A DNA stretch of 61,035 bases. Origin: Salegentibacter salarius. Its GTDB lineage: Bacteria > Bacteroidota > Bacteroidia > Flavobacteriales > Flavobacteriaceae. The stretch lies in the NCBI RefSeq assembly GCF_900168265.1, contig NZ_FVZF01000025.1:1-61035 (forward strand). Direction: 5' to 3'. Below the pieces are notes generated by a model, which saw nothing but the letters and a program-made list of their open reading frames with translations, was not told the DNA's origin and did no database searches. A program made the position numbers and the translations under genes. Position 1 is the stretch's first letter. Each line of letters opens with the position of its first letter. Positions 15,217 to 25,113 of the stretch are shown piece by piece.

Positions 15217-16890
15217 CTATTTGGTTTGTGAGGCTAAAATAAGCGCATTGTAAAGATTTACCATTTTCCCCGAAGTAGATAATTCTTTAAAATCCTGTGT
15301 ATTGTTTCTATCGCCGCCTACAATAACATCGGCATTGGTGGTTAAACCGCTATCCATAATTACCTGTTTAACCTGAGCAGCGCTTAATTTTGGGTAAAAA
15401 GAACGAATAATAGCTGCCACACCTGCAACTGCTGGAGCCGCCATAGAGGTTCCCTGTAGGTATTCGTACTCGTTATTTGGTGTGGTAGACCAAATCTTAG
15501 TTCCGGGAGCAAAAACATCAACATTTGTTTTTCCGTAGTTGGAGAAATCGGCTACTAATTGAGCACCATAATCGTAATTAAGAGCACCAACAGTTAAAAA
15601 ATTATCAGCAATTTCTTGTGGAGCCTCAGGATTTTGATCGTTAGGATAAACGGTATTTTCGTCTAAATTAAGGCCTTCATTTCCTCCGGCATTAACAATT
15701 AGCACATCGTTCTTTTCAGCATATCTAATAGCTTCCGTAACCCATTCCGGGTTTGGAGAAAAATACTTCCCAAAACTGGTATTGATCACTTTTGCACCAT
15801 TATCTACAGCATAACGAATAGCCAGGGCAATATCTTTGTCGTATTCGTCTCCATCTGGCACAGCGCGTAAAACCATAATTTCAGCATTATTTGCTACACC
15901 ATTTATGCCCATGTTATTATTTCTTTCGGCAGCGATAATTCCGGCTACGTGGGTACCGTGTTTAAGATCTTCTTTATCTTCTGATGGTCCCATCACATTG
16001 GCGTTTCCGTAATCAGTATCTGTAATATCATAAGGATCGTCACCTACGGGTGCACGTCCATCCAACTCCAGGTTAAAATGAGTCTCCAGCCTGTTTGCAT
16101 AATATTCTATGCCTTCATCCAGTTCTTCAAGCGCTTCCGGAATATTTTCATTTACGTTATTCTGAATTTGCTGCAGCATTCCTTTGTATTGGGCCATCTG
16201 GCCTGAAGCTTCCATTTTATTAAGCTCTTCTTTGGTATAATTTTCTTTACCAAGTTGTGAAGAAACAGCCTGGTGCGCAGCTACCAGTTGCTTTTTGATC
16301 TGCTCATACTGATTTCTATTCTGAACGGTTTCTTCATATTCTTTTTCGTATTCTTCTTTTGCTTCCTGGTAATAGATAAATTCAGCACGATCTGCAGTGC
16401 TTATAGAGCTTGCAGTTTTACCTTCATATTTCGGCTTTAAGCGCTTATAAATACGGGTATACTCTAAATTTTCTTCTACTGCATCGCCAAGGAAATTCCA
16501 GCCGTGCATATCGTCTATATAACCATTGTTATCGTCGTCTTTCCCGTTACCGGGGATTTCATCTGAATTTGTCCAGATAACGCCGTCAAGGTCTTCGTGT
16601 TCAATATCAACGCCGCTATCTATCACGGCAACAATAGTTTTTTGACCTTTATTGTTTTTAATTATTTCTGAATATGCTTTCTCAACGCTCATACCGGGGA
16701 TGGTATCTGTCATAAGATCGGCACCGCCCCAACCTTTTAACTGGGTTTCAGAGAGATCTGTAATTTTAAGCGGAATAGAATCTATGTTGGCTATTGGCGT
16801 AGAAACTATTTTTGGGGAACCACTTCCGCAGGAAGCTAATATAAGTGCGCTTCCCATAACTAGCGCGGGTTTTAAAAAAGGTATCTTCAT
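15217..16890 (-). CDS. S8-family serine peptidase, lipoprotein
   Basis: A 557-residue subtilisin-type protease. The N-terminus is a lipoprotein signal (SALILASCGSGS, acylated Cys21), so it is probably anchored in the outer or inner membrane. The catalytic triad is Asp91 (VAVIDSGVDIEHEDL), His311 (KHGTHVAGII) and Ser482 (GTSMAAPA). About 130 charged, probably helical residues (about 145 to 275) are inserted between Asp and His, which is unusual and may form a coiled-coil arm. It lies between the M1 peptidase and the MBL hydrolase, all on one strand, each with its own upstream sequence. Confidence 0.92.
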   Translation of the reverse strand: MKIPFLKPALVMGSALILASCGSGSPKIVSTPIANIDSIPLKITDLSETQLKGWGGADLMTDTIPGMSVEKAYSEIIKNNKGQKTIVAVIDSGVDIEHEDLDGVIWTNSDEIPGNGKDDDNNGYIDDMHGWNFLGDAVEENLEYTRIYKRLKPKYEGKTASSISTADRAEFIYYQEAKEEYEKEYEETVQNRNQYEQIKKQLVAAHQAVSSQLGKENYTKEELNKMEASGQMAQYKGMLQQIQNNVNENIPEALEELDEGIEYYANRLETHFNLELDGRAPVGDDPYDITDTDYGNANVMGPSEDKEDLKHGTHVAGIIAAERNNNMGINGVANNAEIMVLRAVPDGDEYDKDIALAIRYAVDNGAKVINTSFGKYFSPNPEWVTEAIRYAEKNDVLIVNAGGNEGLNLDENTVYPNDQNPEAPQEIADNFLTVGALNYDYGAQLVADFSNYGKTNVDVFAPGTKIWSTTPNNEYEYLQGTSMAAPAVAGVAAIIRSFYPKLSAAQVKQVIMDSGLTTNADVIVGGDRNNTQDFKELSTSGKMVNLYNALILASQTK

Positions 16891-16921
16891 TATTTTTATA
16901 AATTACTTTTGAAAAATTATT

Positions 16922-17020
16922 TACTCAATAATCGAGATTTAATGCAGCAAGGCTGGCCACGAAATTAAAAATATTATTTTTTATGAATGTCTCGTGAGCT
17001 TGCTCCGAGGTAGTTTACTT
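16922..17020 (-). repeat. Family B repeat (copy 4) before the S8 gene
   Basis: Same layout and orientation as copy 3. The end palindrome is CTCAATAATCGAG on the plus strand at 16924-16936, 33 bases before the start codon. The outer end again reads AAGTAAACTACCTC on the minus strand. Confidence 0.72.
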
Positions 17021-17030
17021 AATTTATTTT

Positions 17031-17894
17031 TTAATTGAAAAGTTCGTTAAAAGTAAAGGTTTTGTCTAACCTAACTCCCTTTTCAGTGTTTTTTAAGGTG
17101 ATAATTTCGTTGTGGGCATCGTGCTCCAGGAACAAATAATAACCTTCATCTGCCGCTTTCTTTAAGAATTTTTCTTTTTCAGTTAAAGTGAGCAACGGCC
17201 TGGTATCAAAACCCATTACGTAAGGTAAAGGAATATGGCCGGCGGTTGGCAGCAAATCTGCCATAAACACGAGGGTTTTATCTTTATATTGAATATGCGG
17301 AATCATTTGTTTATCGGTATGTCCATCTACAAACAATACGCCAAAATCAAATTCTTTAGCCTGAGTGTAAATTTCGTTCTCTTTACGATCTAGAAATTGA
17401 AGTTTCCCGCTTTCTTCCATAGGCAGAATATTTTCAGGGAGAAACGAGGCTTTTTCGCGGGCATTAGGTTCTGTAGCCCACTTCCAGTGATCTTTATTGC
17501 TCCAAAATTTAGCATTTTTAAAAGCCGGTTCATAACCGGTTCTATCTTTATTCCATTTTATAGCGCCTCCCACGTGATCAAAATGCAGGTGGGTTAGAAA
17601 AATATCGGTAATATCATCTCGGTGAAATCCGTGTTTTTCCAGTGATTTATCTATAGAATGTTCGCCCCAGGGATAATAAAAACCGAAGAATTTATCGCTT
17701 TGCTTGTCGCCCATCCCGGTGTCTACAAGCGTAAGTTTATCTCCATCTTCAATTAAAAGGCAGCGAGCCGCCATATCTATCATATTGTTAGAATCGGCAG
17801 GATTAGTTCTATTCCAAAGGCTTTTAGGAACCACGCCGAACATTGCGCCGCCATCCAGTTTAAAATTTCCTGATTCTATGGGATATAATTTCAT
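17031..17894 (-). CDS. MBL-fold metallo-hydrolase
   Basis: A 287-residue metallo-beta-lactamase-fold enzyme without a signal peptide. The dinuclear metal motif THLHFDHVGG lies at about 106 to 115, preceded by a conserved LTLVDTGMGDKQ block. Further ligands are likely in DGHTDKQMIPH, the aspartate in FMADLLPT and the C-terminal histidines in EHDAHNE. The arrangement resembles lactonase/hydrolase members of the family, but the substrate cannot be assigned. I take the ATG beginning MKLYPIE; an in-frame TTG three codons earlier is possible but less likely. Confidence 0.85.
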   Translation of the reverse strand: MKLYPIESGNFKLDGGAMFGVVPKSLWNRTNPADSNNMIDMAARCLLIEDGDKLTLVDTGMGDKQSDKFFGFYYPWGEHSIDKSLEKHGFHRDDITDIFLTHLHFDHVGGAIKWNKDRTGYEPAFKNAKFWSNKDHWKWATEPNAREKASFLPENILPMEESGKLQFLDRKENEIYTQAKEFDFGVLFVDGHTDKQMIPHIQYKDKTLVFMADLLPTAGHIPLPYVMGFDTRPLLTLTEKEKFLKKAADEGYYLFLEHDAHNEIITLKNTEKGVRLDKTFTFNELFN

Positions 17895-17994
17895 AAGATT
17901 CAATTTAGTTTCTGCAAATTACTAAAAGCAAAAAACATGCACTGCTAAAATTCTGTTAGTAGGCATGTTTTAAAACTTCAACTGTAAAAAGTTT

Positions 17995-19779
17995 CTACTC
18001 CAGGTAAATTACTTTTTCACCCTCGGCTATGGTATCGTTGTAATGGAATGGTCTTATAATTCCTTCAGTATTAATTATAAAAAACGGTAAAATTGAATTT
18101 TTATCTCCTTTATGCTCTTTTACCCATTCCCGGGTGGAGATCTCTTCTTTAATAGTGAGTGTATTTTCTTTAAAATCTCCATTACTAATTTTAGAGGCCC
18201 AGGGTTCTAATTCGGTTTTATTAGCGAAAAGCGAAGTAGCATTAATTTTATCGAGCATATTTACATCTGCCCCGGTCTCACTGGGCGATACCAATACAAT
18301 TTTGTTAGGTATATAGAAAGCGTCTTCGGCAAGTTGTGCGGCAAGGAAGTTTATCTCATTATTACCCGTAAGTCCAATAAAAGTGCCTTTTTCTATGGCT
18401 TTTGCATCTTCCATGGTTTCTTCTTTTAAAATATTCCCGTACATACTGTTGAAACCTTGTTTTTTAGCTTCAGCCACCATTTCGCGGTTCGCATCTATAA
18501 TAATCACCTCATTTTTATCCTGAAGTTTTTTCGCCATGTATAAACCAAGCGGATTGGCACCTAAAATGATATAACCACTCTTGGACTCCTGGTGAACCAA
18601 TTCGTTTCTTTTTCTTAGCCAGTTTGTGGTCCAGGTTAAAAGAAATGGTACTGTTAACGTCGTGAAAATGGCCATAAAAACCAGGATAGAAAAGATCTCA
18701 TTAGTAATTATCCCCATTTGCAAACCAATACCCGCAATAATAATTTCTACCGCTCCCCGTCCATTCATTCCGGTTCCTACGGCGATACCTTCGCGCCAGC
18801 CGTAACCACTTGGAAGATAGAATAAGGCCGTACCAAAAATTTTCCCTACCATCGCCACCAATGTAACTACAATAAGCATCACCAGATCTGTTTGAAATAC
18901 CTCCAGAGTTACATTAAATCCTGCGGAAACGAAGAAAATAGGCGCTAAAAATCCGATAGAAATATCGTGAAATATATTGTTTATATCTTTAGAAATTTGC
19001 CGATTAAAAACGCCATCTCTAATAAATAATCCTGCCATAAAAGCTCCTAAAATACTATGTAAACCGGCTACTTCAGCTAATTCTGAAAAGCCCAGCACGA
19101 TAATAAGAATTAAAGTGAAATGAAGGGTGCGGCTGTTAATTTTAGACTTCATTAAAAACCTACCCAATAATGGCAATAGATAAATTCCCGCCAGGGCGGT
19201 AAAAACAAAAAACAAGATAGCTTTTCCGGCAACCCAGGCTAAACCAAGAGTATCAATACTTCCGGCATCTACATAACTTATAATTCCTGCGAAAATAACC
19301 AGCGCGAGGGTATCCGAAATAAGGGCACCGGCCATAAGTACATAAGCTATTCTGGTATTGAGCAACTTTAGGTCTACCAAAATCCTGCTTTTGGTGGCGA
19401 GAGAGGTTACAGCTACAGCAATAGCCACAAAAATTGCAGCCATTTGGGTCCCTCCAAAATAAATTATCGTGTAATAACCCAGTGCAAACGGAACTATAAA
19501 ACCCCCAATCGCGGCTAAAAGTCCCGGCCAGGAAGCTTTCCCAAGGTCTCGAAAATTGATCTCCATTCCTATGTAAACCATAAGCAGGATGATGCCTACT
19601 TCTGCCAACACATTAATCATTTCTGAAGTTTCAAGGAATGCAAGTAGCGCAGGACCAAGTAAAATTCCTATGATTAATTCTCCCAGGATGGCCGGATAGC
19701 CCAACCTTTTGGCGGCCGATCCTCCTAACCAGGCACTGGTTAAGATGATTAACAAATTAAGGATATTTAATTCTTCCAT
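17995..19779 (-). CDS. Cation:proton antiporter, CPA2 (Kef-like) with TrkA-N domain
   Basis: A 594-residue inner-membrane protein with about 12 to 13 transmembrane helices (residues 1 to 390), matching the CPA2 Na+/H+ or K+/H+ exchanger family (GELIIGILLGPALLAFLETS near the start, GMNGRGAVEIIIAGIGLQMG late). A cytoplasmic TrkA-N (RCK) nucleotide-binding domain follows at about 400 to 515 (SGYIILGANPLGLYMAKKLQ, then VIIIDANREMV). The last 70 residues resemble a TrkA-C module. It probably controls cation or pH balance under nucleotide control. Divergent from a CPA1-type antiporter 190 bases away. Confidence 0.9.
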   Translation of the reverse strand: MEELNILNLLIILTSAWLGGSAAKRLGYPAILGELIIGILLGPALLAFLETSEMINVLAEVGIILLMVYIGMEINFRDLGKASWPGLLAAIGGFIVPFALGYYTIIYFGGTQMAAIFVAIAVAVTSLATKSRILVDLKLLNTRIAYVLMAGALISDTLALVIFAGIISYVDAGSIDTLGLAWVAGKAILFFVFTALAGIYLLPLLGRFLMKSKINSRTLHFTLILIIVLGFSELAEVAGLHSILGAFMAGLFIRDGVFNRQISKDINNIFHDISIGFLAPIFFVSAGFNVTLEVFQTDLVMLIVVTLVAMVGKIFGTALFYLPSGYGWREGIAVGTGMNGRGAVEIIIAGIGLQMGIITNEIFSILVFMAIFTTLTVPFLLTWTTNWLRKRNELVHQESKSGYIILGANPLGLYMAKKLQDKNEVIIIDANREMVAEAKKQGFNSMYGNILKEETMEDAKAIEKGTFIGLTGNNEINFLAAQLAEDAFYIPNKIVLVSPSETGADVNMLDKINATSLFANKTELEPWASKISNGDFKENTLTIKEEISTREWVKEHKGDKNSILPFFIINTEGIIRPFHYNDTIAEGEKVIYLE

Positions 19780-19968
19780 AATTAATAATTTGGCTAATTA
19801 ACATACAAAATATTACTAATTTCAGAATATATATGCAAATAGATAAAATAAATGTAGTTTACAATAAAAATTTCTTTTTTTATTTCAAAATAACTGAATT
19901 CCTTATATACTTGCGGTTAAATCGAGGTATTTTTGTAAATAGCAATTTATAGCTAAAATGACGTACGC

Positions 19969-21888
19969 ATGTTAGAACTGGCAAGTTTGATAATATTGGG
20001 GATCCTGGCCCAATGGTTGGCCTGGAAAATTAAAACTCCTGCAATTTTACCACTTATATTAATAGGGCTTTTAGTTGGACCTATTTCAACATTAATTAGT
20101 GAAGATGGAACCAAATGGGTAGAACCTATTTGGAATGGCTCTGAAGGTTTATTTCCGGGCGAAAGTCTTTTCTACTTTGTATCACTGGCAATTTCGGTAA
20201 TTCTTTTTGAAGGTGGTTTAACCCTTAGAAAAGGGGAAGTTGGTAATATTGGCCCTGTAATTTTAAAATTAATAAGTGTTGGTACTATCGTCACTTTTCT
20301 GGGAGCCGGTCTTGCAGCGCATTTTATTTTTGACCTTACCTGGCAGATTTCCTTTTTATTTTCAGCATTAATTATCGTAACCGGGCCCACGGTTATTACG
20401 CCAATTCTGCGAAATATTCCATTAAAGACTCACGTTTCTTCTATTCTTAAATGGGAAGGAATTCTTATAGACCCTATTGGGGCACTTATTTCTGTATTGA
20501 TGTTTGAATTCATTAGGGTAGAAGGCGGACAGGATTTTACGCAAACTGCACTAATTGAATTCGGTAAGATCTTACTTTTTGGATTTACCTTCGGATTTAC
20601 ATTCGCTCATTTATTAGCTTTTCTGATTAAAAAACAAATAATTCCACACTATTTATTGAATGTTTTCACCCTTGCAACCGTACTGGGTGTCTTTGTTATG
20701 GCAGACATGTTTGCCCATGAAAGCGGACTTTTAGCTGTGGTAATTATGGGAATGGTAATGGGAAATAAGGATCTACCTAACATTAAGGAGTTACTGTATT
20801 TTAAAGAGTCACTTAGTGTTTTATTGATCTCCATTCTGTTTATATTATTGGCGGCCAATATTGAAGTTGAAGAACTTTTACTGGTCTTTAACTGGAATTC
20901 ACTTATTCTTTTTGGAATTGTTGCTTTACTGGTAAGACCAATTGGGGTGATCTTAAGTTCACTCGGTTCTGGCTTAAAGGTGAACGAAGTAGCTTTTATA
21001 AGCTGGGTTGGACCGCGAGGTATTGTTGCTGCAGGTATCGCCTCTTTATTTGGCTTGCGTTTGGCTCGTGAAGGTATTGAAGGTGCCGAATATATTACGC
21101 CGCTTGTTTTTATGATCGTGCTTTGTTCGGTTTTACTAAATGCCGCTACAGCCAGGGTTTTTGCCCGCTTGGTAGGCGTATTTATTAAAGATTCTCAGGG
21201 AATTTTAATCATTGGCGCTTCCTCAATTTCAAGATTAATAGGAAAATACTTACACGATAACAAGCGTCATGTAGTGCTTTTAGATAACAATTCTGATAAT
21301 GTAAAAAAGGCCCGAAAATTGGGAATTGATGCTATTGAAGGAAGTGTATATGCAGATGATTTAATGAATAATATTGAATTGAATGATATTGGTTACCTGA
21401 TGGCTATGACCGGAAATAGCGATATCAACAAAACCGCCATCTCAAAGTTTAAAAAGCAATTTGGTGAAAATGGATCATTCAGGGTTATTACTGCAGACGA
21501 AATGAATAATCCGGAGAAGAATCCAACTGAAGGTTTATTCTCTCATACAGACGATTATATAAAACTTACAGACGTTTCCAGAAACTATCCTAAGATCCAC
21601 GAGATTACGCTTAACAGTAAAGAGCATTATGAAGGTCTAATAGAGATTTCAAAAACCGATACCGATATTATCCCGCTTTTTGTGAAAAGTAAAGATGGAG
21701 ATTTAATTATAATTCCTTCACACAGTTCTGAAGTTGAAATTGAAGAGGATTATCAACTGGTTTATCTTGGGAAGAAAATTCAACGGGAAGAAAAAGCTGA
21801 AGAAGATTATGATGAAACCATAGATAAAGAAGAGGCAGAACAAGATATAAAAGAAAAAAAAGAGCAGGAGCAGGAAGAAGATAATTAA
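19969..21888 (+). CDS. Cation:proton antiporter, CPA1 (NhaP-like) with TrkA-N domain
   Basis: A 639-residue inner-membrane protein. About 12 transmembrane helices (1 to 400) carry CPA1 features (LFEGGLTLRKGEVGN, TGPTVITPILRNIPLKTHV and FISWVGPRGIVAAGIASLFG). A TrkA-N domain follows at about 405 to 520 (GILIIGASSISRLIGKYLHD), then a C-terminal part ending in a lysine/glutamate-rich tail. It probably exchanges Na+ or K+ for protons. Its stop codon overlaps that of the convergent yebC by three bases. Confidence 0.9.
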   Translation: MLELASLIILGILAQWLAWKIKTPAILPLILIGLLVGPISTLISEDGTKWVEPIWNGSEGLFPGESLFYFVSLAISVILFEGGLTLRKGEVGNIGPVILKLISVGTIVTFLGAGLAAHFIFDLTWQISFLFSALIIVTGPTVITPILRNIPLKTHVSSILKWEGILIDPIGALISVLMFEFIRVEGGQDFTQTALIEFGKILLFGFTFGFTFAHLLAFLIKKQIIPHYLLNVFTLATVLGVFVMADMFAHESGLLAVVIMGMVMGNKDLPNIKELLYFKESLSVLLISILFILLAANIEVEELLLVFNWNSLILFGIVALLVRPIGVILSSLGSGLKVNEVAFISWVGPRGIVAAGIASLFGLRLAREGIEGAEYITPLVFMIVLCSVLLNAATARVFARLVGVFIKDSQGILIIGASSISRLIGKYLHDNKRHVVLLDNNSDNVKKARKLGIDAIEGSVYADDLMNNIELNDIGYLMAMTGNSDINKTAISKFKKQFGENGSFRVITADEMNNPEKNPTEGLFSHTDDYIKLTDVSRNYPKIHEITLNSKEHYEGLIEISKTDTDIIPLFVKSKDGDLIIIPSHSSEVEIEEDYQLVYLGKKIQREEKAEEDYDETIDKEEAEQDIKEKKEQEQEEDN

Positions 21889-22646
21889 TCTTCGTGCTCC
21901 ATTTCTGCTACCAATTCGTCGGTGATTTCCATATTGTGATAAACATTCTGAACATCATCGTCGTCCTCAAATTTATCTACCAGGTTGAGTATTTTTTTGG
22001 CATCTTCAACCGGTAATTCTACAGTATTTAATGGAATACGCTGAACTTCAGAAGATTTAACTTCAATTTCCAGTTCTTCTAATTTTGTAGACATTAGTCC
22101 AAAATCAGTAAAATTGGTGTAGATGGTGATAAAGTCTTCTTCTTTCTCAATTTTTGAGGCTCCACCTTCAATAAGTTCAAGTTCAAATTCCTCCAGGTTC
22201 ATTTCTATCTTTTCCCTTTCTATGGTAAAAACTCCTTTTTTATCAAAAAGAAACTCCAGGGAACCATTCGTGCCTAAATTTCCGCCGTTTTTAGAAAAAG
22301 TAGAGCGAACTGATGCTACGGTTCTATTTGTGTTATCGGTAGTACATTCAATAAAGAAAGCTATTCCGTTGGGTCCATAGCCTTCAAAAGTTACCAGTTC
22401 ATAATTATCGGCATCAGCTCCACTGGCCTTCTTTATAGCGCGTTCTATGGTGTCTTTGGGCATATTCACACCCTTGGCATTAGAAATTGCATTACGTAGC
22501 GTAGGATTGGTTTCAGGATCTGCGCCGCCACCTTCTTTTACCGCAACGCTAATCTCTTTTATTGCTCGGGTAAACTGCTTTGCACGTTTTTTATCCTGCG
22601 CACCTTTTCGGTGTTTAATATTTGCCCATTTACTATGTCCGGCCAT
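21885..22646 (-). CDS. YebC/PmpR-family protein
   Basis: A 253-residue cytoplasmic protein with the family's unmistakable start (MAGHSKWANIKHRKGAQDKK) and the GVNMPKDTIERAIKKA segment. YebC-family proteins were first described as transcription regulators. More recent work ties some members to translation of proline-rich stretches; which applies here cannot be told. The acidic C-terminus (KFEDDDDVQNVYHNME) is standard. The gene shares its terminal bases with the convergent antiporter gene. A TAAATTTG -7-like box occurs about 65 bases upstream of the ATG. Confidence 0.93.
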   Translation of the reverse strand: MAGHSKWANIKHRKGAQDKKRAKQFTRAIKEISVAVKEGGGADPETNPTLRNAISNAKGVNMPKDTIERAIKKASGADADNYELVTFEGYGPNGIAFFIECTTDNTNRTVASVRSTFSKNGGNLGTNGSLEFLFDKKGVFTIEREKIEMNLEEFELELIEGGASKIEKEEDFITIYTNFTDFGLMSTKLEELEIEVKSSEVQRIPLNTVELPVEDAKKILNLVDKFEDDDDVQNVYHNMEITDELVAEMEHED

Positions 22647-22650
22647 TTTT

Positions 22651-22680
22651 TTAGTCTTTAGTCATTAGGCGGTAGACCTT
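22651..22680. repeat. Inverted flank of the four-helix bundle gene (left)
   Basis: Contains AGTCTTTAGTC and CGGTAGAC; its reverse complement shares GACTAAAGACT and GTCTACCG with the segment at 23164-23190 on the other side of the gene. Confidence 0.5.
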
Positions 22681-22790
22681 AGAAAAAGCTACCCCTGAAT
22701 TTAATTCACCACAAATTTAAAAAATGAACTACAAGTTAAGAAATGATATGAAAATGTTTATCCAATGAAAGATTTTATATATTTAGATAA

Positions 22791-23156
22791 ATGGAAATGG
22801 AAAAATTTAATTTTGAGGAACTTAAGGTTTACCAAAAGTCTTTGATTTTGATTGATAGGATTTATGCGGAAACCAAAGAATTTCCCAAAGAAGAAGTTTA
22901 TGGACTAACTTCACAATTTCGAAGAGCTGCCATTTCTATAGCCCTTAATATTGCAGAAGGCTCAGGTAGTTCAAATCCTGAATTTCGCCGTTATCTTCAA
23001 ATATCTTTGAATTCAGTTAAAGAATGTGTCGTTTGCGTAGAGATTGCACAGCGTCAAAAATATCTTCGACTAGAAGAATATAATCATTATAGAAAAGATC
23101 TTGCAGAACTATCTAAAATGATCACCTCTTTAATGAAATATCTGACCAGGAAATAA
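22791..23156 (+). CDS. Four-helix bundle protein (S23/IVS family)
   Basis: A 121-residue all-helical protein of the family first seen in 23S rRNA intervening sequences (FEELKVYQKSLILIDRIYAE, VYGLTSQFRRAAISIALNIA, then EGSGSSN). These proteins form pentameric bundles; the diversity-generating-retroelement accessory protein Avd is a relative. Here there is no reverse transcriptase or rRNA, so the role is unknown. Short repeated motifs (GACTAAAGACT, GTCTACCG) occur on both sides in opposite orientation, hinting that the gene moves or is maintained as a unit. Start could be the first ATG or the one two codons later. Confidence 0.85.
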   Translation: MEMEKFNFEELKVYQKSLILIDRIYAETKEFPKEEVYGLTSQFRRAAISIALNIAEGSGSSNPEFRRYLQISLNSVKECVVCVEIAQRQKYLRLEEYNHYRKDLAELSKMITSLMKYLTRK

Positions 23157-23163
23157 ATACTAA

Positions 23164-23190
23164 CGTCTAAAGACTAAAGTCTACCGACTA
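23164..23190. repeat. Inverted flank of the four-helix bundle gene (right)
   Basis: Contains CTAAAGACTAAAGTCTACCG, the counterpart of the left flank. The match is interrupted, so the pair may be old or may belong to a dispersed repeat class. Confidence 0.5.
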
Positions 23191-23191
23191 A

Positions 23192-24988
23192 CTAATCATT
23201 CAACTTAAGTACCGCCATAAAGGCTTCTTGCGGAATTTCAACATTTCCTACCTGGCGCATACGTTTTTTACCTTTTTTCTGTTTTTCCAGCAGTTTTCTT
23301 TTACGTGAAATATCACCACCATAACATTTGGCGGTAACGTCTTTTCTTAGTGCTTTTACGGTTTCACGCGCAATAATTTTAGCACCAATTGCCGCCTGTA
23401 TTGGAATATCAAATTGTTGCCTTGGAATTAATTCCTTCAACTTTTCACACATTTTCTTTCCAATATCGTAAGCGTTGTCTACGTGGAGTAGGGCAGAAAG
23501 GGCATCTACAATATTCCCGTTAAGTAAAACATCTACTTTAACCAGTTTAGACTCGCGCATTCCTATAGGTGAATAATCGAAGGAAGCGTAACCTCTGGAA
23601 ACGGTTTTTAATCTATCGTAAAAGTCAAAAACAATTTCAGCTAAAGGCATATCAAAACTTAGCTCCACCCTTTCAGGAGTTAAATACACCTGGTTGGTGA
23701 TTTCCCCTCTTTTTTCTATACAAAGCGACATAACATTCCCAACATAATCGGCTTTAGTAATAATGGTAGCTTTAATAAAAGGTTCTTCTACGCGGTTTAA
23801 AGAAGAAGGTTCCGGTAAATCTGAAGGGTTATTAACCAAAATCAGATCATCTGGATTTTTATTGGTGAAGGCATTATAAGATACGTTAGGTACGGTGGTA
23901 ATTACCGTCATATCAAATTCACGTTCCAATCGTTCCTGAATAATTTCCAGGTGAAGCATTCCTAAAAATCCACAACGAAAACCAAAACCTAATGCAGCAG
24001 AACTTTCCGGTAAAAATACCAAAGAGGCGTCATTAAGCTGAAGTTTCTCCATAGAACTTCTAAGTTCTTCATAATCTTCTGTATCTACTGGATAAATACC
24101 GGCAAAAACCATAGGCTTTACATCCTCAAACCCGGCTACAGCTTCAGTAGTAGGATTTTTAGCATCGGTAATAGTATCCCCAACTTTTACTTCGCGGGCA
24201 TCCTTAATTCCTGTGATTAGGTAACCAACATCACCCGTTTTTATTTCCTGCCGCGGGAATTGCTTTAAACGCAAAGTTCCTACTTCATCGGCGAAATAAT
24301 TTTTCTGGGTAGCTACGAATTTAATATTCTGGCCTTTTTTAATCGACCCGTTAATAACTCTAAAATAGGTTTCAACACCTCTAAAAGGATTGTAAACCGA
24401 ATCAAAAATAAGTGCTCTTAAAGGAGCATCTACTTTTCCGCTTGGTGCCGGAACTCTGGTTATTATAGCTTTCAGAATTTCCTCTATTCCCAGTCCTGTT
24501 TTTGCACTTGCAGGAATAATATCTTCATATTCACATCCCAGAAGATCTACAATATCATCGCTTACCACTTCTGGGTTTGCACTTGGTAAATCTACCTTGT
24601 TAAGCACCGGAATTATCTCAAGGTCGTTTTCCAGGGCTAAATAAAGGTTAGAAATAGTTTGTGCCTGTATACTTTGAGCGGCATCCACTACCAATAAAGC
24701 ACCTTCACAAGCCGCGATAGAACGGGAAACTTCGTAAGAAAAGTCTACGTGTCCCGGTGTGTCAATTAGGTTTAAAACATACTTTTCGCCTTCATATTCA
24801 TAATCCATCTGTATGGCGTGACTTTTAATGGTAATGCCACGTTCGCGTTCCAAATCCATACTGTCAAGGAGTTGTTCCTGTTTTTCACGATCTGTTACCG
24901 AACCTGTAAAGTCTAGTAAACGATCTGCCAGGGTACTTTTTCCGTGGTCAATATGGGCGATTATACAGAAGTTTCTTATATGTTTCAT
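23192..24988 (-). CDS. lepA: Elongation factor 4 (LepA)
   Basis: A 598-residue translational GTPase that acts on ribosomes, close to the family length. The G1 motif is [10 protein letters not shown] (about 10 to 19), the G3 motif DTPGH follows at about 76 to 80, and NKVD (G4) is present. The LepA-specific C-terminal block is clear ([20 protein letters not shown]). A domain structure of GTPase, beta-barrel, two EF-G-like domains and the unique C-terminal domain is seen in order. A family B repeat lies upstream, here in the opposite orientation to the gene. Confidence 0.96.
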   Translation of the reverse strand: MKHIRNFCIIAHIDHGKSTLADRLLDFTGSVTDREKQEQLLDSMDLERERGITIKSHAIQMDYEYEGEKYVLNLIDTPGHVDFSYEVSRSIAACEGALLVVDAAQSIQAQTISNLYLALENDLEIIPVLNKVDLPSANPEVVSDDIVDLLGCEYEDIIPASAKTGLGIEEILKAIITRVPAPSGKVDAPLRALIFDSVYNPFRGVETYFRVINGSIKKGQNIKFVATQKNYFADEVGTLRLKQFPRQEIKTGDVGYLITGIKDAREVKVGDTITDAKNPTTEAVAGFEDVKPMVFAGIYPVDTEDYEELRSSMEKLQLNDASLVFLPESSAALGFGFRCGFLGMLHLEIIQERLEREFDMTVITTVPNVSYNAFTNKNPDDLILVNNPSDLPEPSSLNRVEEPFIKATIITKADYVGNVMSLCIEKRGEITNQVYLTPERVELSFDMPLAEIVFDFYDRLKTVSRGYASFDYSPIGMRESKLVKVDVLLNGNIVDALSALLHVDNAYDIGKKMCEKLKELIPRQQFDIPIQAAIGAKIIARETVKALRKDVTAKCYGGDISRKRKLLEKQKKGKKRMRQVGNVEIPQEAFMAVLKLND

Positions 24989-25020
24989 TAGGTAATTTTA
25001 ATTATTGAATTCCATCAAAA

Positions 25021-25113
25021 AACTTCGGGGGCAAGCCCGAGAAATATGAATTGGAAGTCTCATTTTCAAATCGAGGCAAGCCTCGGCGTATTTAATCTCG
25101 ATTATCGAGTAAA
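25021..25113 (+). repeat. Family B repeat (copy 5) between lepA and the sugar permease gene
   Basis: Begins TTCGGGGGCAAGCCCGA, contains TCGAGGCAAGCCTCGG and ends with CTCGATTATCGAGTAAAA (core 25097-25109). It is oriented towards the MFS permease gene 290 bases away and not towards lepA, the only copy not directly next to the start it points at. Confidence 0.75.

Noticed and set aside
22791-23156. Four-helix bundle gene as part of a diversity-generating retroelement
   Set aside because: No reverse transcriptase, template repeat or variable gene is found nearby.
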